Shown here: piece after piece, positions 54,264 through 63,355 of the stretch | Numbering within the stretch: the stretch's first letter is position 1 | Layout of the letters: each line of letters begins with the position of its first letter | NCBI RefSeq assembly: GCF_027594785.1 | Contig: NZ_CP075584.1 | Coordinates: 1,178,001-1,242,000 of the forward strand | From: Cryobacterium breve | GTDB lineage: Bacteria; Actinomycetota; Actinomycetes; Actinomycetales; Microbacteriaceae | Direction of reading: 5' to 3' | Length of the DNA: 64,000 nucleotides | Translations under genes and position numbers: made by a program | The notes under the pieces: model-generated | The model's database searches: none | Told to the model about the DNA's origin: nothing | What the model saw: the letters and a program-made list of their open reading frames with translations, nothing else

Positions 54264-55580
54264 TCAGTAGTTGTAGGCGATCGAGCAGGTCTGCTGGCTC
54301 GCTGTCTGGCCGCGCAGGCCGGCGATTTGGACGGGCGCCGCTGGATCCGTCGCCGCGGGTGTCGGTGTGCCCGTCGCGGCACCGGTCGCCGAAGCAGAGG
54401 GGGTGGGCGTCGGGGTCGCCGTGGCGGCGGGCGTCGCGACGGGCGACGACGTGGGGTCGAGTTCGGCGCTGTTGCCGAGGGATTCGGCGTCGAGGGTGAA
54501 GGACTGGTCAGCCGTCACCGCAGCGAACAGTTTCTTGGCGAGCGCCGTCGAGGGCACGAGCTTCGCAAGGTTGTCCGGGTCTGTCGCCGAGGGGTACTGC
54601 ACGAACACGAGCTGGTTCAGGTCGATGTCCTTCAGGGCGAGCGCCATGCTGACCATGGTCGGGATATTGGCGAGCGACGTGGAGAGCTTCAGGTTCGTCC
54701 CTGCCGCCTTCGCGAGTGCGGACAGCTTCGACACGTCGGTGAGCGTCGCGCTGCTCTTCATCACGCGCATGAGCGAGGACATGTAGGCCTGCTGCGAGGA
54801 GATCCGGGACAGGTCGCTGCCGTCGCCGACGCCGTGGCGGCTGCGCAGGTAGGACAGGGCCTGGGTTCCGGAAACGACGCTCGTTCCCGCGGGGAGGTCG
54901 AGTCCCGTGTACGGGTCCTTGATCGCATCGTTGAGGCAGATCGGGACGCCACCGACGGCGTCGGCCATCGCGACCGTGCCCTCGAAGGAGATCAGTCCCG
55001 CGTATGGAATGGTCAGCCCGGTCAGCGCAGAAACGGTCGAGACGACGCAGCCGAGGCCACCCCTGCCGAAGGACGCGTTCATGGCCGTGGACGAAACGGA
55101 CTTCGACACCTTCCCGGTGTCGGGGTCCGTGCAGGCAGGCTGGCTGACGACGAGGTCACGGGGAATGCTGATCACGACCGCGCTCTTATGGTCGGCGGAG
55201 ACGTGCAGCAGGATGTTGACGTCGTTGAGGGTGCCGGTGCGTTCCCCATAGGCCGCCGACTGGGTGAGGGAGTTGTCCACTCCGACGACCAGAACGTTGA
55301 AGCCGCCCTCGAAGGAGCCGAGCTGGGGCATCGCGGGGAGGTCGGTCGCCCCGTTGGAGATGTCGACCGCGTTGGCCGAAACCTTAGTTGCGAACTGGCT
55401 GACCGCGATGGCCGCAACGGATGCCCCGCTCACGAGGACGACCGCGAGCGCGATCGCGAGGGCCTTGATCAGGGCGAGCGTCGTGTGGCTGCGACTCGGT
55501 CGGCGCCGGTGACGGATGAGTGTGGCCGCCCTGGCGTGCCTGCGGGCGTCCGCGCGACCCTCGGGCCTGTGATTCGTCAA
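54264..55580 (-). CDS. LytR-CpsA-Psr family cell-wall glycopolymer ligase
   Basis: About 438 aa. N-terminal basic tail (RRHARAATLIRHRRRPSRS), one membrane helix (ALIKALAIALAVVLVSGASV), then the LCP domain outside: NVLVVGVDNSLTQSAAYGER, DVNILLHVSADHKSAVVISI with PRDLVV, and YLRSRHGVGDGSDLSRISSQ with the pyrophosphate-binding Arg/Asp. A Thr/Pro/Ala-rich C-terminal tail ends TCSIAYNY. The family attaches teichoic acid-like or arabinogalactan-like polymers to peptidoglycan. The start is uncertain: TTG 55580 with AGGGG upstream is favoured, because the in-frame ATG at 55667 has none. No neighbours in the same pathway are seen. Confidence 0.85.
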   Translation of the reverse strand: MTNHRPEGRADARRHARAATLIRHRRRPSRSHTTLALIKALAIALAVVLVSGASVAAIAVSQFATKVSANAVDISNGATDLPAMPQLGSFEGGFNVLVVGVDNSLTQSAAYGERTGTLNDVNILLHVSADHKSAVVISIPRDLVVSQPACTDPDTGKVSKSVSSTAMNASFGRGGLGCVVSTVSALTGLTIPYAGLISFEGTVAMADAVGGVPICLNDAIKDPYTGLDLPAGTSVVSGTQALSYLRSRHGVGDGSDLSRISSQQAYMSSLMRVMKSSATLTDVSKLSALAKAAGTNLKLSTSLANIPTMVSMALALKDIDLNQLVFVQYPSATDPDNLAKLVPSTALAKKLFAAVTADQSFTLDAESLGNSAELDPTSSPVATPAATATPTPTPSASATGAATGTPTPAATDPAAPVQIAGLRGQTASQQTCSIAYNY

Positions 55581-55693
55581 CAAAACCCCTAATTGCGATC
55601 CATGGTCAGAATCTTCACGATAGTTGCCGGTCCCGGATGTTTTCTGGACTCGGGCTATGAGACTCACAGAAACGGCTGTGTCAGGCTGGGAGC

Positions 55694-56081
55694 ATGCTGA
55701 TCAACCGGGTGCACCACATCGCCATCATCGCGAGCGACTACGAGCGCTCGAAGAGGTTCTACCTCGACGTCGTGGGCTGCACGCTCGAAGCGGAGTATTT
55801 CAGGGCCGAGCGCGACTCCTGGATGGGCAAGCTCGCCCTGAACGGCGAGTACATCCTCGAGTTGTTCTCGTTCCCGGACACTCCGCCCCGGCGCAGCGGA
55901 CCGGAAGCGCTGGGCCTGCGCCACCTCGCGTTCGAGGTCGACGACGTTCCCGGTGCGCGCACCGAACTCCTCGGCAAGGGCGTCGACTGCGAGGAGCCTG
56001 CGCGTCGACCCGAACACGCACAAGGCGATGTTCTTCTTCAGGGACCCCGACGGGCTGCCCCTCGAGATCTACCAGGGCTGA
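55694..56081 (+). CDS. VOC-superfamily protein (SMU1112c/YaeR type), one frame break
   Basis: 128 aa after correction. Single glyoxalase-like fold: VHHIAIIASDYERSKRFYLD, LRHLAFEVDDVPGARTELLG, and after the break FFFRDPDGLPLEIYQG. Metal ligands His (VHHIAI, LRHLAF) and Glu (PLEIYQ) are kept. Proteins of this type are small VOC enzymes of unsettled substrate. The frame breaks at 55994-56000 (GAGCCTG for GAGCTG), joining DCEE to LRVDPNTHKAMFF. ATG 55694. The repeat between it and the convergent HAD gene is copy 3 of the palindromic family. Confidence 0.82.
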
Positions 56082-56113
56082 CCCCCCTCTGACCGAACGC
56101 CCTGCTGTGGTCG

Positions 56114-56174
56114 GCTGAGGTGTCGCATATCGACGTTCCCGGGCTGCGGGAACCTCGATATGCGACACCTCAGC
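56114..56174. repeat. Palindromic repeat copy 3 (GAGGTGTCGCA family)
   Basis: Arms 56114-56141 and 56147-56174, 27 of 28 bases paired, loop GGCTG. It is the best-conserved of three copies and lies between convergent genes. The others are at 15282-15340 and 18171-18228. Arms begin GCTGAGGTGTCGCATATCGA. Confidence 0.92.
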
Positions 56175-56211
56175 GAGACCACCGAGCTGGTTCAGGGGAT
56201 CGCGGGTGCGG

Positions 56212-56942
56212 CTACTCGGGGGGAGGAGCTCGAAGACGATGCCGTTGTCGCGGACGCTGATCCGCAGGCGGTCGAGGCTCGGCACGACGAGGTCGGCGTC
56301 GAGCTGGTCCATGGTGTGCGTTCCGGCGACACCGATTGTCAGGCATCCGGCCGCCCGGCCGGCTTCGAGCCCGGCGGGGGCGTCTTCGACGACGACGCAG
56401 CGGCTCGGGTCGGCGCCGAGCAACTCTGCCGCCTTGAGGAACGGCTCCGGGAACGGCTTGCCGCGCGGGGTGTCGTCGATCGTCACGACGGTCGCGGGAA
56501 CGGGGAAGCCGGCCGAACCGAGCCGGCCGAGGCACAACGAGCGGGCGCACGAGGTCACGATGGCGCGGCGGCCCTCCGGCAGGCTCTGCATGAGTTCCGC
56601 CGCCCCTGGCAGGATCTCGATGCCGTCGAGGTCGTCGAGTTCGAGTTCGAGCACCCGGGCGATCGACCACTCGATCTTGTCCGCGGGGACGAGCCTGGCC
56701 ACCATCTGCCGGGCGGGCACGCCGTGTTCGGCTCCGTTGAAGGAGGGGCCGAGGCCCGCTTCGGCTCCCCAGCGCCGCCAGGCCCGGTCCACGGCCTTCG
56801 TCGAGTCGACGAGGGTGCCGTCCATGTCGAAGAGGACGGCATCGAAAACGCGGCCGAGGAGAACGTGCCCGGCATCACCATCCGTGCTGCTGCTCGTGCT
56901 GCTCTTCGTCATGCTCGCGGCGTTGGTGAGGCCCTGCTCCAT
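56212..56942 (-). CDS. HAD-superfamily phosphatase / phosphoglucomutase-like (end uncertain)
   Basis: 243 aa after correction. HAD motifs: FDAVLFDMDGTLVDSTKA (Asp nucleophile), AIVTSCARSL (motif II), GKPFPEPFLKAAELL (Lys) and CVVVEDAPAGLEAGRAAG (acidic motif). Subclass IA, resembling sugar or glycerol phosphatases and beta-phosphoglucomutase. ATG 56942 is favoured by GGAAGGA upstream. As written the frame runs on to 55800 through the repeat and antisense to the VOC gene; a run of six G on the plus strand near 56218-56223 probably lost a base, and adding it ends the protein at VFELLPPE plus TAG at 56212. Substrate unknown. Confidence 0.78.
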
Positions 56943-57029
56943 GTGCTGTTTCCTTCCGTGAAGCCGCGATAGCCGGCTTCGGTACTCCCCCAATTCTCCC
57001 TCAGGTCCGGTCTCGCTACGCTGAAGACC

Positions 57030-59258
57030 ATGACTACTGCTCCCCTCGGACCTCCCCTAGCCGCGAAGAAGCCCGTCGAACGCCTGCACCACAACGACCT
57101 CTTCGTCGACGACTACGAGTGGCTGCGCGACAAGGAAAGCCCGGAGGTCCTCGCCCACCTCGAGGCCGAAAACGTCTACACGGATGCCCGCACCAGGGCG
57201 CTCGCTCCGCTTCGGGAACAGCTTTTCAGCGAGATCAAGGCCCGCACCCGCGAGACCGACCTCAGCGTGCCCGTGCGGGAAGGCCAGTGGTGGTATTACA
57301 CCCGCACGGTCGAGGGCCAGGAATACGGCATCCACTGCCGGGCACCGATCTCGGGCCCGGACGACTGGGCGCCGCCGGTCCTGGACCCCGAAGCCGAGGC
57401 TGGAACGCCCGGCGCCGAGGAAACGCCCGCCGCAGCATCCGTCGTCGGCCGGGCAGGCCTGCCCGGTGAGCAGGTGCTCCTCGACGACAACGCCGAGGCG
57501 GCCGGGCACGACTTCTACGCACTCGGCAGCTTCGACGTGAGCGCGGACGCCACCCGGCTGCTGTACGCCGTCGACACCGAGGGCGACGAGCGGTACACGA
57601 TCCGGGTGCGCGACCTCACGACGGGCGAGAATTTCGCCGACGAGATCACCGAAACCGGCGAAGACGCCCTGTTCGAACCGAGCGGCCGCTACCTCTTCTA
57701 CACGACCGTCGACGACGCCTGGCGCCCCGACACGGTCTGGCGGCACGAGGTCGGCACAGACCCTGCGAGCGACGCGCAGGTCTTCCACGAACCCGACGAC
57801 CGGTTCTGGGTCGGCATCGGGCTCACCCGCAGTCGCAAATACCTCCTGATCGAGGCCGGCTCGAGCGTGACGACCGAGACGCGGCTGCTCGACACGGGCG
57901 ATCCCACCGGTGACTTCGCGATCGTCTGGGCGCGCCGCGACGGCGTCGAGTACGACGTGGAGCACGCCGTCCTCGCCGGGGAGGACCGGCTCCTCATCGT
58001 GCACAACGACCACGCCGTCAACTTCGAACTCGTCGACGTCGCAGCGGCAGACCCGGACGGCCCCCGGCGGATGCTGCTGCCGCACGACGAATCCGTCCGC
58101 CTCGAGGGCGTCGACGCATTTCGCGACTTCGTCATCGCCGAGTACCGACGCGACGGGTTGACCCAGATCGCGATCGCGTCCCTCGGGACGGAGGCCGAGG
58201 CATCCGCTGCCACGGCGGGTACCGATGCCCCCGCCGGCGTTGCCGGCCCCCTCGCATTCACCGAGCTCGCCTTCGACGAACCGCTCTTCACCGCGGGCAC
58301 CGGGGCGAACCCCGAGTGGGAGCAGCCGACGATCCGGTTCGGCTACACGAGCTTCGTCACCCCGTCGACGGTGTACGACCTCGTCGTCGCGACGGGCGAG
58401 CGCCGCCTGCTCAAGCAGCAGGCCGTGCGCGGCGCGTACGACCCGGCACGGTACGAGCAGCGCCGCGAGTGGGCGACGGCCGCTGACGGCACCCGCGTGC
58501 CGATCTCGCTCGTGTACCGGAGCGACCTGGTGACCCCCGGCGAACCCGCGCCGACCCTGCTCTACGGCTATGGGTCCTACGAGATCAGCATCGACCCGAC
58601 TTTCAGCATCTCCCGGCTCAGCCTGCTCGACCGCGGACTGGTCTACGCGATCGCGCACGTGCGCGGTGGCGGCGAGCTCGGCCGACTCTGGTACGAGCAC
58701 GGCAAGGAACTCGAGAAGCGCAACAGCTTCACCGACTTCATCGACTGCGCCAGGCATCTGATCGACACCGGCATGACCGCGCCCGACCGGCTCGTCGCCG
58801 AAGGCCGCAGCGCCGGCGGCCTGCTGATGGGCGCCGTCGCGAACCTCGCCCCCGAGCTGTTCTCCGGCATCCTCTCCGGCGTACCGTTCGTCGACCCGCT
58901 CACCTCGATCCTCGACCCCTCGCTGCCGCTCACGGTCATCGAGTGGGACGAGTGGGGAGACCCGCTGCACGACCCGGAGGTCTACGCGTACATCAAGTCC
59001 TACTCACCGGTCGAGAACGTACGGGACACGCACTACCCGCGGATCCTCGCGGTCACGAGCCTCAACGACACCCGCGTGCTCTACGTGGAACCGGCGAAGT
59101 GGGTCGCACACCTGCGCGAGGTCGGGGCGGATGTGCTGCTCAAGACCGAGATGTCCGCCGGCCACGGCGGGGTGTCCGGCCGCTACGCCCGCTGGCGGGA
59201 AATCGCCTTCGACAACGCGTGGATCCTCGATGCGGCCGGGGCGTACCCGCTGCCCTGA
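57030..59258 (+). CDS. ptrB: Prolyl oligopeptidase-family S9 peptidase (oligopeptidase B-like)
   Basis: 742 aa, cytosolic serine peptidase cutting after basic residues in short peptides. N-terminal VERLHHNDLFVDDYEWLRDK and a beta-propeller (about 80-420) with YTRTVEGQEYGIHCRA. The C-terminal alpha/beta hydrolase has YGSYEISIDPTFSISRLSLL and IAHVRGGGELGR; catalytic Ser in AEGRSAGGLLMGAVAN, Asp in SLNDTRVLYVEP, His in SAGHGGVSGRY. A small Ala/Glu-rich insertion lies in the propeller (DPEAEAGTPGAEETPAAASV). ATG 57030; intact. Confidence 0.93.
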   Translation: MTTAPLGPPLAAKKPVERLHHNDLFVDDYEWLRDKESPEVLAHLEAENVYTDARTRALAPLREQLFSEIKARTRETDLSVPVREGQWWYYTRTVEGQEYGIHCRAPISGPDDWAPPVLDPEAEAGTPGAEETPAAASVVGRAGLPGEQVLLDDNAEAAGHDFYALGSFDVSADATRLLYAVDTEGDERYTIRVRDLTTGENFADEITETGEDALFEPSGRYLFYTTVDDAWRPDTVWRHEVGTDPASDAQVFHEPDDRFWVGIGLTRSRKYLLIEAGSSVTTETRLLDTGDPTGDFAIVWARRDGVEYDVEHAVLAGEDRLLIVHNDHAVNFELVDVAAADPDGPRRMLLPHDESVRLEGVDAFRDFVIAEYRRDGLTQIAIASLGTEAEASAATAGTDAPAGVAGPLAFTELAFDEPLFTAGTGANPEWEQPTIRFGYTSFVTPSTVYDLVVATGERRLLKQQAVRGAYDPARYEQRREWATAADGTRVPISLVYRSDLVTPGEPAPTLLYGYGSYEISIDPTFSISRLSLLDRGLVYAIAHVRGGGELGRLWYEHGKELEKRNSFTDFIDCARHLIDTGMTAPDRLVAEGRSAGGLLMGAVANLAPELFSGILSGVPFVDPLTSILDPSLPLTVIEWDEWGDPLHDPEVYAYIKSYSPVENVRDTHYPRILAVTSLNDTRVLYVEPAKWVAHLREVGADVLLKTEMSAGHGGVSGRYARWREIAFDNAWILDAAGAYPLP

Positions 59259-59286
59259 GCCTGCGGCAGCGTGAGAACATGGGGGA

Positions 59287-62200
59287 ATGTCGCAGACCGG
59301 GCCCCCCGCACCGGCTCCGGGCTGGCGGACGCGCGCTGAGCCTCCCGCGGGACCGCCCGCGGGATCCGCGGGGAGCGCCGCGACAGGCTCGACGGCCACC
59401 CCGACCGCGATGGGACTCCAGTTCGAGCTCCGCGAGCTGACCCCGCGCACCGACGAACGCTGGCGCGGGCCCACCGCGCAGACGGTCACGAGTCTCCGCG
59501 GCGGCCACGGCGCGCTCAGGCTCGGCGTGCGCCCGGTCGTCCTGAACCCGCGTGGCAACTGGGTGCGCGGCAACGTGACCTGGAACCAGTTGTCCTTCCA
59601 CGTGAACCGGCTCTCCCTCAACCCCGAGCACAAGCGCTGGCTCAGCGAGCTCTGGGCGCTGAACCGCGCGGTGCGCGGTGTGTACACGAACCAGGAGGCC
59701 GACTGGCTCTACCTCGACGACTTCGAAAGCTCCCTGCTCTGGGCCCACCTCGGCGAGGCGCGCCGGCTCGGGATCGCTCTCGTCGGCACGAAGAAGGGCG
59801 CGACCGTCTCCGTGGCGACGGACGCCGTTGTCGGACTCAACGTCACGCACACCCCGCCCGCAACCGGGGAAACGACTCCTGCCGAGAGCCCGCCCGGACT
59901 GCGCCTCACCACGACGCTCACGATCGACGGCGAGGCACAGTCGCCCGCCCAGGCCGGCGCGATCGGCAACCACGGCGTCTACGTCTATGCGCAGACGCCC
60001 CCCACCTCATCGACCACGGCCCCGGCGAAGTCCCCGCCCAGGGCCTCCGCCCTCGCCCTGTCATTCCTCCTCGCCCCCACCCGCGGGCAGCTCAGCCCGG
60101 AACAGAGCCGCCTGCTCGGGGTGCCGGCCAGCGTGGTCGTGCCCGCGTCCGAGACGGACGAGTTCCTCGCCGACTACTACCCGAGCCTCCGTCATGCGCT
60201 CCCGCTGACGAGCACGGATGCCTCGGTGCGCTTCCCGGAGGCCGCCGCGCCCGTCCTGGTGCTCACTGTGCGCTTCCTCCCGAAGCAGGCACTGAGCCTC
60301 GCCTGGGACTGGGAGCACCGCGAGGGCCGGGCCGTGACGCGCGTGCCGCTCGGCGCCGGCCCCGGCTTGGGATCCGACCTCGCCGGCCGGGACGTGGCCG
60401 CGGAGGCCGCTCTCCTCGCGGCCGTCGAGTTGCGGACAAATCACCTTCCCGAGCGCCGCGAGGGTGTTTTGTCCGCAACTCAGCCGGGCACCGCACCCGG
60501 CTCGCCCCCGGACACGCTGCGCGGTCTCGACGCGGCCGAGTTCACCGCCGAGGACCTCCCGCGGCTCGAGGAGTTGCGAGGGCTGCGGATCGACCGCATC
60601 GGCGCGGAACAGGGCTACCGCGAGCTCACCGAGACGCCCGAACTGACCATCACGACGGTCGAGACGAACCAGCGGGACTGGTTCGACCTGGGCGTGATCG
60701 TCACGATCGACGGCCGCACGGTACCCTTCGGACCCCTGTTCAAGGCGCTCGCCCTCGGCAAGCCGAAGCTGCTGATGATCGACAACACCTATCTCTCGCT
60801 GCGCCAGCCCGCGTTCGAGCGGCTGCGGACGCTGATCGACGAGGCCCGCAGCCTCACCGAGTGGGAGACCGGCCTGCGGATCAGCCGCTACCAGGCCCAG
60901 CTCTGGGCCGAGTTCGAGGATCTCGCCGAACACACCGAGCAGGCCGCGGCCTGGCGGTCCGCGGTGTCCGGACTGCTCGAACGAACCCGCGCGGTCGACG
61001 ACGGCGACGGCCGCGGTCTCCTCGCGCCCGTGCCGGTACCCGCGGGAGTGACCGCGACCCTGCGCCCGTACCAGCTCGAGGGTTTCGCCTGGCTCGCGTT
61101 CCTCTGGAAGCATCGCCTCGGCGGCATCCTCGCCGACGACATGGGCCTCGGCAAGACGTTGCAGGCACTGACCCTGATCGAGCACGCGACGCGCGAACCC
61201 GACCCCGAAACCGAACCCGGGCCAGAACGCGGCCCGGCGCCCGCCCGACCGCATCGCCCCTTCCTCGTGGTCGCTCCGACCTCCGTCGTCTCCAACTGGA
61301 TTGCCGAGGCCGCCCGCTTCACCCCCGGCCTCCGCGTGCACGGCGTCGAGACCACGCAGTCGACCGTCCTCGGTCGCGGCGGCACAACGCTCGCGGATGC
61401 GGCCCTGCACCACGACGTGATCGTCACCTCCTATACACTCTTCCGTCTCGACTTCGCGGCGTACCGCGCCCAGGGCTGGGCCGGGCTGATCCTCGACGAG
61501 GCCCAGTTCCTGAAGAACCACGCGTCCCGGCTGCACGCCTGCGCCCGCGACCTCGACGCGCCCTTCAAACTCGCCATCACCGGGACGCCGATGGAGAACC
61601 GGCTGCTCGAGCTCTGGTCCTTGTTCGCGATCGTCGCACCCGGGCTCTTCCCCTCCGCCCGCCGGTTCAGCGAGGAGTACGTCCGCCCGATCGAGAACCG
61701 CGACGAACACGGCGTGCGACCTGCAGGCACCACAACCGACGGCGGGCAGCCCGGGAACCCGGCGCTCATCGATCGGCTGCGCCGCCGCATCCGCCCCCTG
61801 ATCATGCGCCGCACCAAAGACGTCGTCGCCCGGGAACTTCCGGAGAAACAGGAGCAGGTGCTCCGCATCGAACTGAACCCGCGGCACCGGGCGCTCTACG
61901 ACACTTTCCTGCAGCGCGAACGACAGAAGCTCTTCGGCCTGATCGAGGACCTTGACGCAAACCGGTTCATCGTGTTCCGGTCCCTGACACTGCTGCGAAT
62001 GCTGAGCCTCGACCCCTCCCTGCTCGGCGACACCTACGCGGACGTGCCCTCGAGCAAGCTCGACGCGCTCTTCGACCAGCTCGACGACGTCGTCGCCGAG
62101 GGCCACCGGGCGCTCGTGTTCAGCCAGTTCACCTCGTTCCTCGGCAAGGCCGCCGCACGGCTCGACGCCCAGGGCACCCCGTACTGTTACCTCGACGGTT

Positions 62201-62625
62201 CGACCCTGAAGCGCTCCGAGGTCATCGACCGGTTCAAAACCGGCACGGCGCCCGTGTTCCTGATCAGCCTCAAGGCCGGCGGCTTCGGCCTCACCCTGAC
62301 CGAGGCGGACTACGTGTTCCTGCTCGACCCGTGGTGGAACCCGGCGACGGAGACGCAGGCGATCGACCGCACCCACCGCATCGGCCAGACCCGCACGGTC
62401 ATGGTCTACCGGCTCGTCGCCGCGGACACCATCGAGGACAAGGTGATGGCGCTCAAGGAGCGCAAGGCCCTGCTCGTCGGCTCCGTTCTCGACGGTGCCG
62501 GCCTCGACGGTGCCGGCCTGGACGGTGCCGGCCTGGACGGTGCCGGCCTGGAGGGTGCGGCGGTGGCAACGGATGCCGGCGACGACTTCACCGCGGCCGA
62601 CATCCGGGCGCTCCTCGCGCCCTGA
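59287..62625 (+). CDS. SNF2/Swi2-family DNA translocase
   Basis: 1112 aa. The C-terminal ATPase has helicase motifs: ADDMGLGKTLQALTLIEHAT (Walker A), VVAPTSVVSNWIAEAARF, LILDEAQFLKNHAS (DEAQ), ITGTPMENRLLELWSLF, LVFSQFTSFLGKAAARL, LISLKAGGFGLTLTEADYVF, DRTHRIGQTRTVMVYRLV. The N-terminal half (about 45-560) is a conserved domain of bacterial HepA/SNF2 proteins, without membrane or signal segments. A palindrome interrupts it at about residue 380-398, and the C-terminus has DGAGL repeats. Bacterial members are thought to remodel DNA or RNA polymerase complexes; the specific role is unknown. GTG/ATG start: ATG 59287. Confidence 0.88.
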   Translation: MSQTGPPAPAPGWRTRAEPPAGPPAGSAGSAATGSTATPTAMGLQFELRELTPRTDERWRGPTAQTVTSLRGGHGALRLGVRPVVLNPRGNWVRGNVTWNQLSFHVNRLSLNPEHKRWLSELWALNRAVRGVYTNQEADWLYLDDFESSLLWAHLGEARRLGIALVGTKKGATVSVATDAVVGLNVTHTPPATGETTPAESPPGLRLTTTLTIDGEAQSPAQAGAIGNHGVYVYAQTPPTSSTTAPAKSPPRASALALSFLLAPTRGQLSPEQSRLLGVPASVVVPASETDEFLADYYPSLRHALPLTSTDASVRFPEAAAPVLVLTVRFLPKQALSLAWDWEHREGRAVTRVPLGAGPGLGSDLAGRDVAAEAALLAAVELRTNHLPERREGVLSATQPGTAPGSPPDTLRGLDAAEFTAEDLPRLEELRGLRIDRIGAEQGYRELTETPELTITTVETNQRDWFDLGVIVTIDGRTVPFGPLFKALALGKPKLLMIDNTYLSLRQPAFERLRTLIDEARSLTEWETGLRISRYQAQLWAEFEDLAEHTEQAAAWRSAVSGLLERTRAVDDGDGRGLLAPVPVPAGVTATLRPYQLEGFAWLAFLWKHRLGGILADDMGLGKTLQALTLIEHATREPDPETEPGPERGPAPARPHRPFLVVAPTSVVSNWIAEAARFTPGLRVHGVETTQSTVLGRGGTTLADAALHHDVIVTSYTLFRLDFAAYRAQGWAGLILDEAQFLKNHASRLHACARDLDAPFKLAITGTPMENRLLELWSLFAIVAPGLFPSARRFSEEYVRPIENRDEHGVRPAGTTTDGGQPGNPALIDRLRRRIRPLIMRRTKDVVARELPEKQEQVLRIELNPRHRALYDTFLQRERQKLFGLIEDLDANRFIVFRSLTLLRMLSLDPSLLGDTYADVPSSKLDALFDQLDDVVAEGHRALVFSQFTSFLGKAAARLDAQGTPYCYLDGSTLKRSEVIDRFKTGTAPVFLISLKAGGFGLTLTEADYVFLLDPWWNPATETQAIDRTHRIGQTRTVMVYRLVAADTIEDKVMALKERKALLVGSVLDGAGLDGAGLDGAGLDGAGLEGAAVATDAGDDFTAADIRALLAP
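60427..60481. repeat. Inverted repeat inside the SNF2 gene
   Basis: Perfect arms GAGTTGCGGACAAA (60427-60440) and TTTGTCCGCAACTC (60468-60481); pairing extends with one mismatch through CACC and GGTG. It adds an in-frame stretch (about ELRTNHLPERREGVLSATQ) in a poorly conserved region. It looks like a dispersed palindrome that landed in a gene without breaking it. Confidence 0.85.
62491..62559. repeat. 15-bp tandem repeat coding DGAGL at the SNF2 C-terminus
   Basis: Four full units (62491-62505, 62506-62520, 62521-62535, 62536-62550) and a partial fifth. They encode a short flexible run after the ATPase domain and before the DDFTAADIRALLAP tail. Likely copy-number variable. Confidence 0.88.
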
Positions 62626-62661
62626 GCCCCGCCGGCCGCCAGCCTGCGGCTCGCGTGCGAC

Positions 62662-63233
62662 CTAAGCGGACGCCGGCAGCTCGGCGGCAATCGACGCGGC
62701 CCAGGCATCGATCGCGACCCAGTCGCGGAAATCACCCTCCGGGAGCAGGTCCCGGCCGGCCGGGATCATTCGCACGAGCCGGTCGCGGCGGCGCAGCGCC
62801 TCCGGGTTGAGCGCCCCGAAGAACACCTTGGTTCCCTGCGGTTCGAGCGCGGCCACGAACTCGTCGAACTGCTTCGGCTCGGCCTCGAGGATCAGTTCGC
62901 GCCCTTCGGCGTTCCTGGTCGCGGTACCGAGCGGGCCGCTGCTGAACAACCAGAGCGGGCGGGAGGTGAGCAGGCTCGAGGTTGCCGCGAACGAAGTCGA
63001 CGGCATCTTTCCGCCACGAGCCCATGTACGCGGAGCCTGCCGATCACGAACGCGGTGTACCGGTCGGGATTCTCCACGGCCGAGACGGGCTTCGCTTCGG
63101 CGTCGCGCCCTGCCTCGCGCAGCTTCCGCGCGATGCGCTCGGCGATCCCCTCCGTGGCACCGTACTTGCTCGAATACCCCACGAGAACCACCACGGTCCG
63201 CCTCCTGTGCTTCGGTCTTGCCTGCACTGCCAT
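62662..63233 (-). CDS. Flavodoxin-domain protein (two frame breaks)
   Basis: 189 aa after correction. FMN-binding start VVVLVGYSSKYGATEGIAER, then YTAFVIGSSAYMGSWRKDAV and LWLFSSGPLGT, the phosphate and isoalloxazine loops of flavodoxins of the protoporphyrinogen oxidase HemG-like type. C-terminal EPQGTKVFFGALNPEALRRR and FRDWVAIDAWAASIAAELPA. Frames break at 63033-63039 (GAGCCTG for GAGCTG) and 62970-62976 (CAGGCTC for CAGCTC); both corrections are needed and restore a continuous domain. ATG 63233 is the favoured start; a GTG inside VVVLVG is possible. Function in heme synthesis or redox signalling is unproven. Confidence 0.82.
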
Positions 63234-63355
63234 TCTGCTCCTCCCCGCGTCCGCGGCAGCCCGGAAGCCTGCCCCTCGTTCGGGTGTTCGCAGCGGATTT
63301 CCGGGACCTCCCCGCTGATATGCTGGGCAGACGCAGGCGGAGGGGCACCGGTACA

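Noticed and set aside
60061-62376. Long open frame antisense to the SNF2 gene, and a similar one at 57057-58970
   Set aside because: Same reason: low-complexity Arg/Glu/Val-rich translation opposite well-conserved genes.
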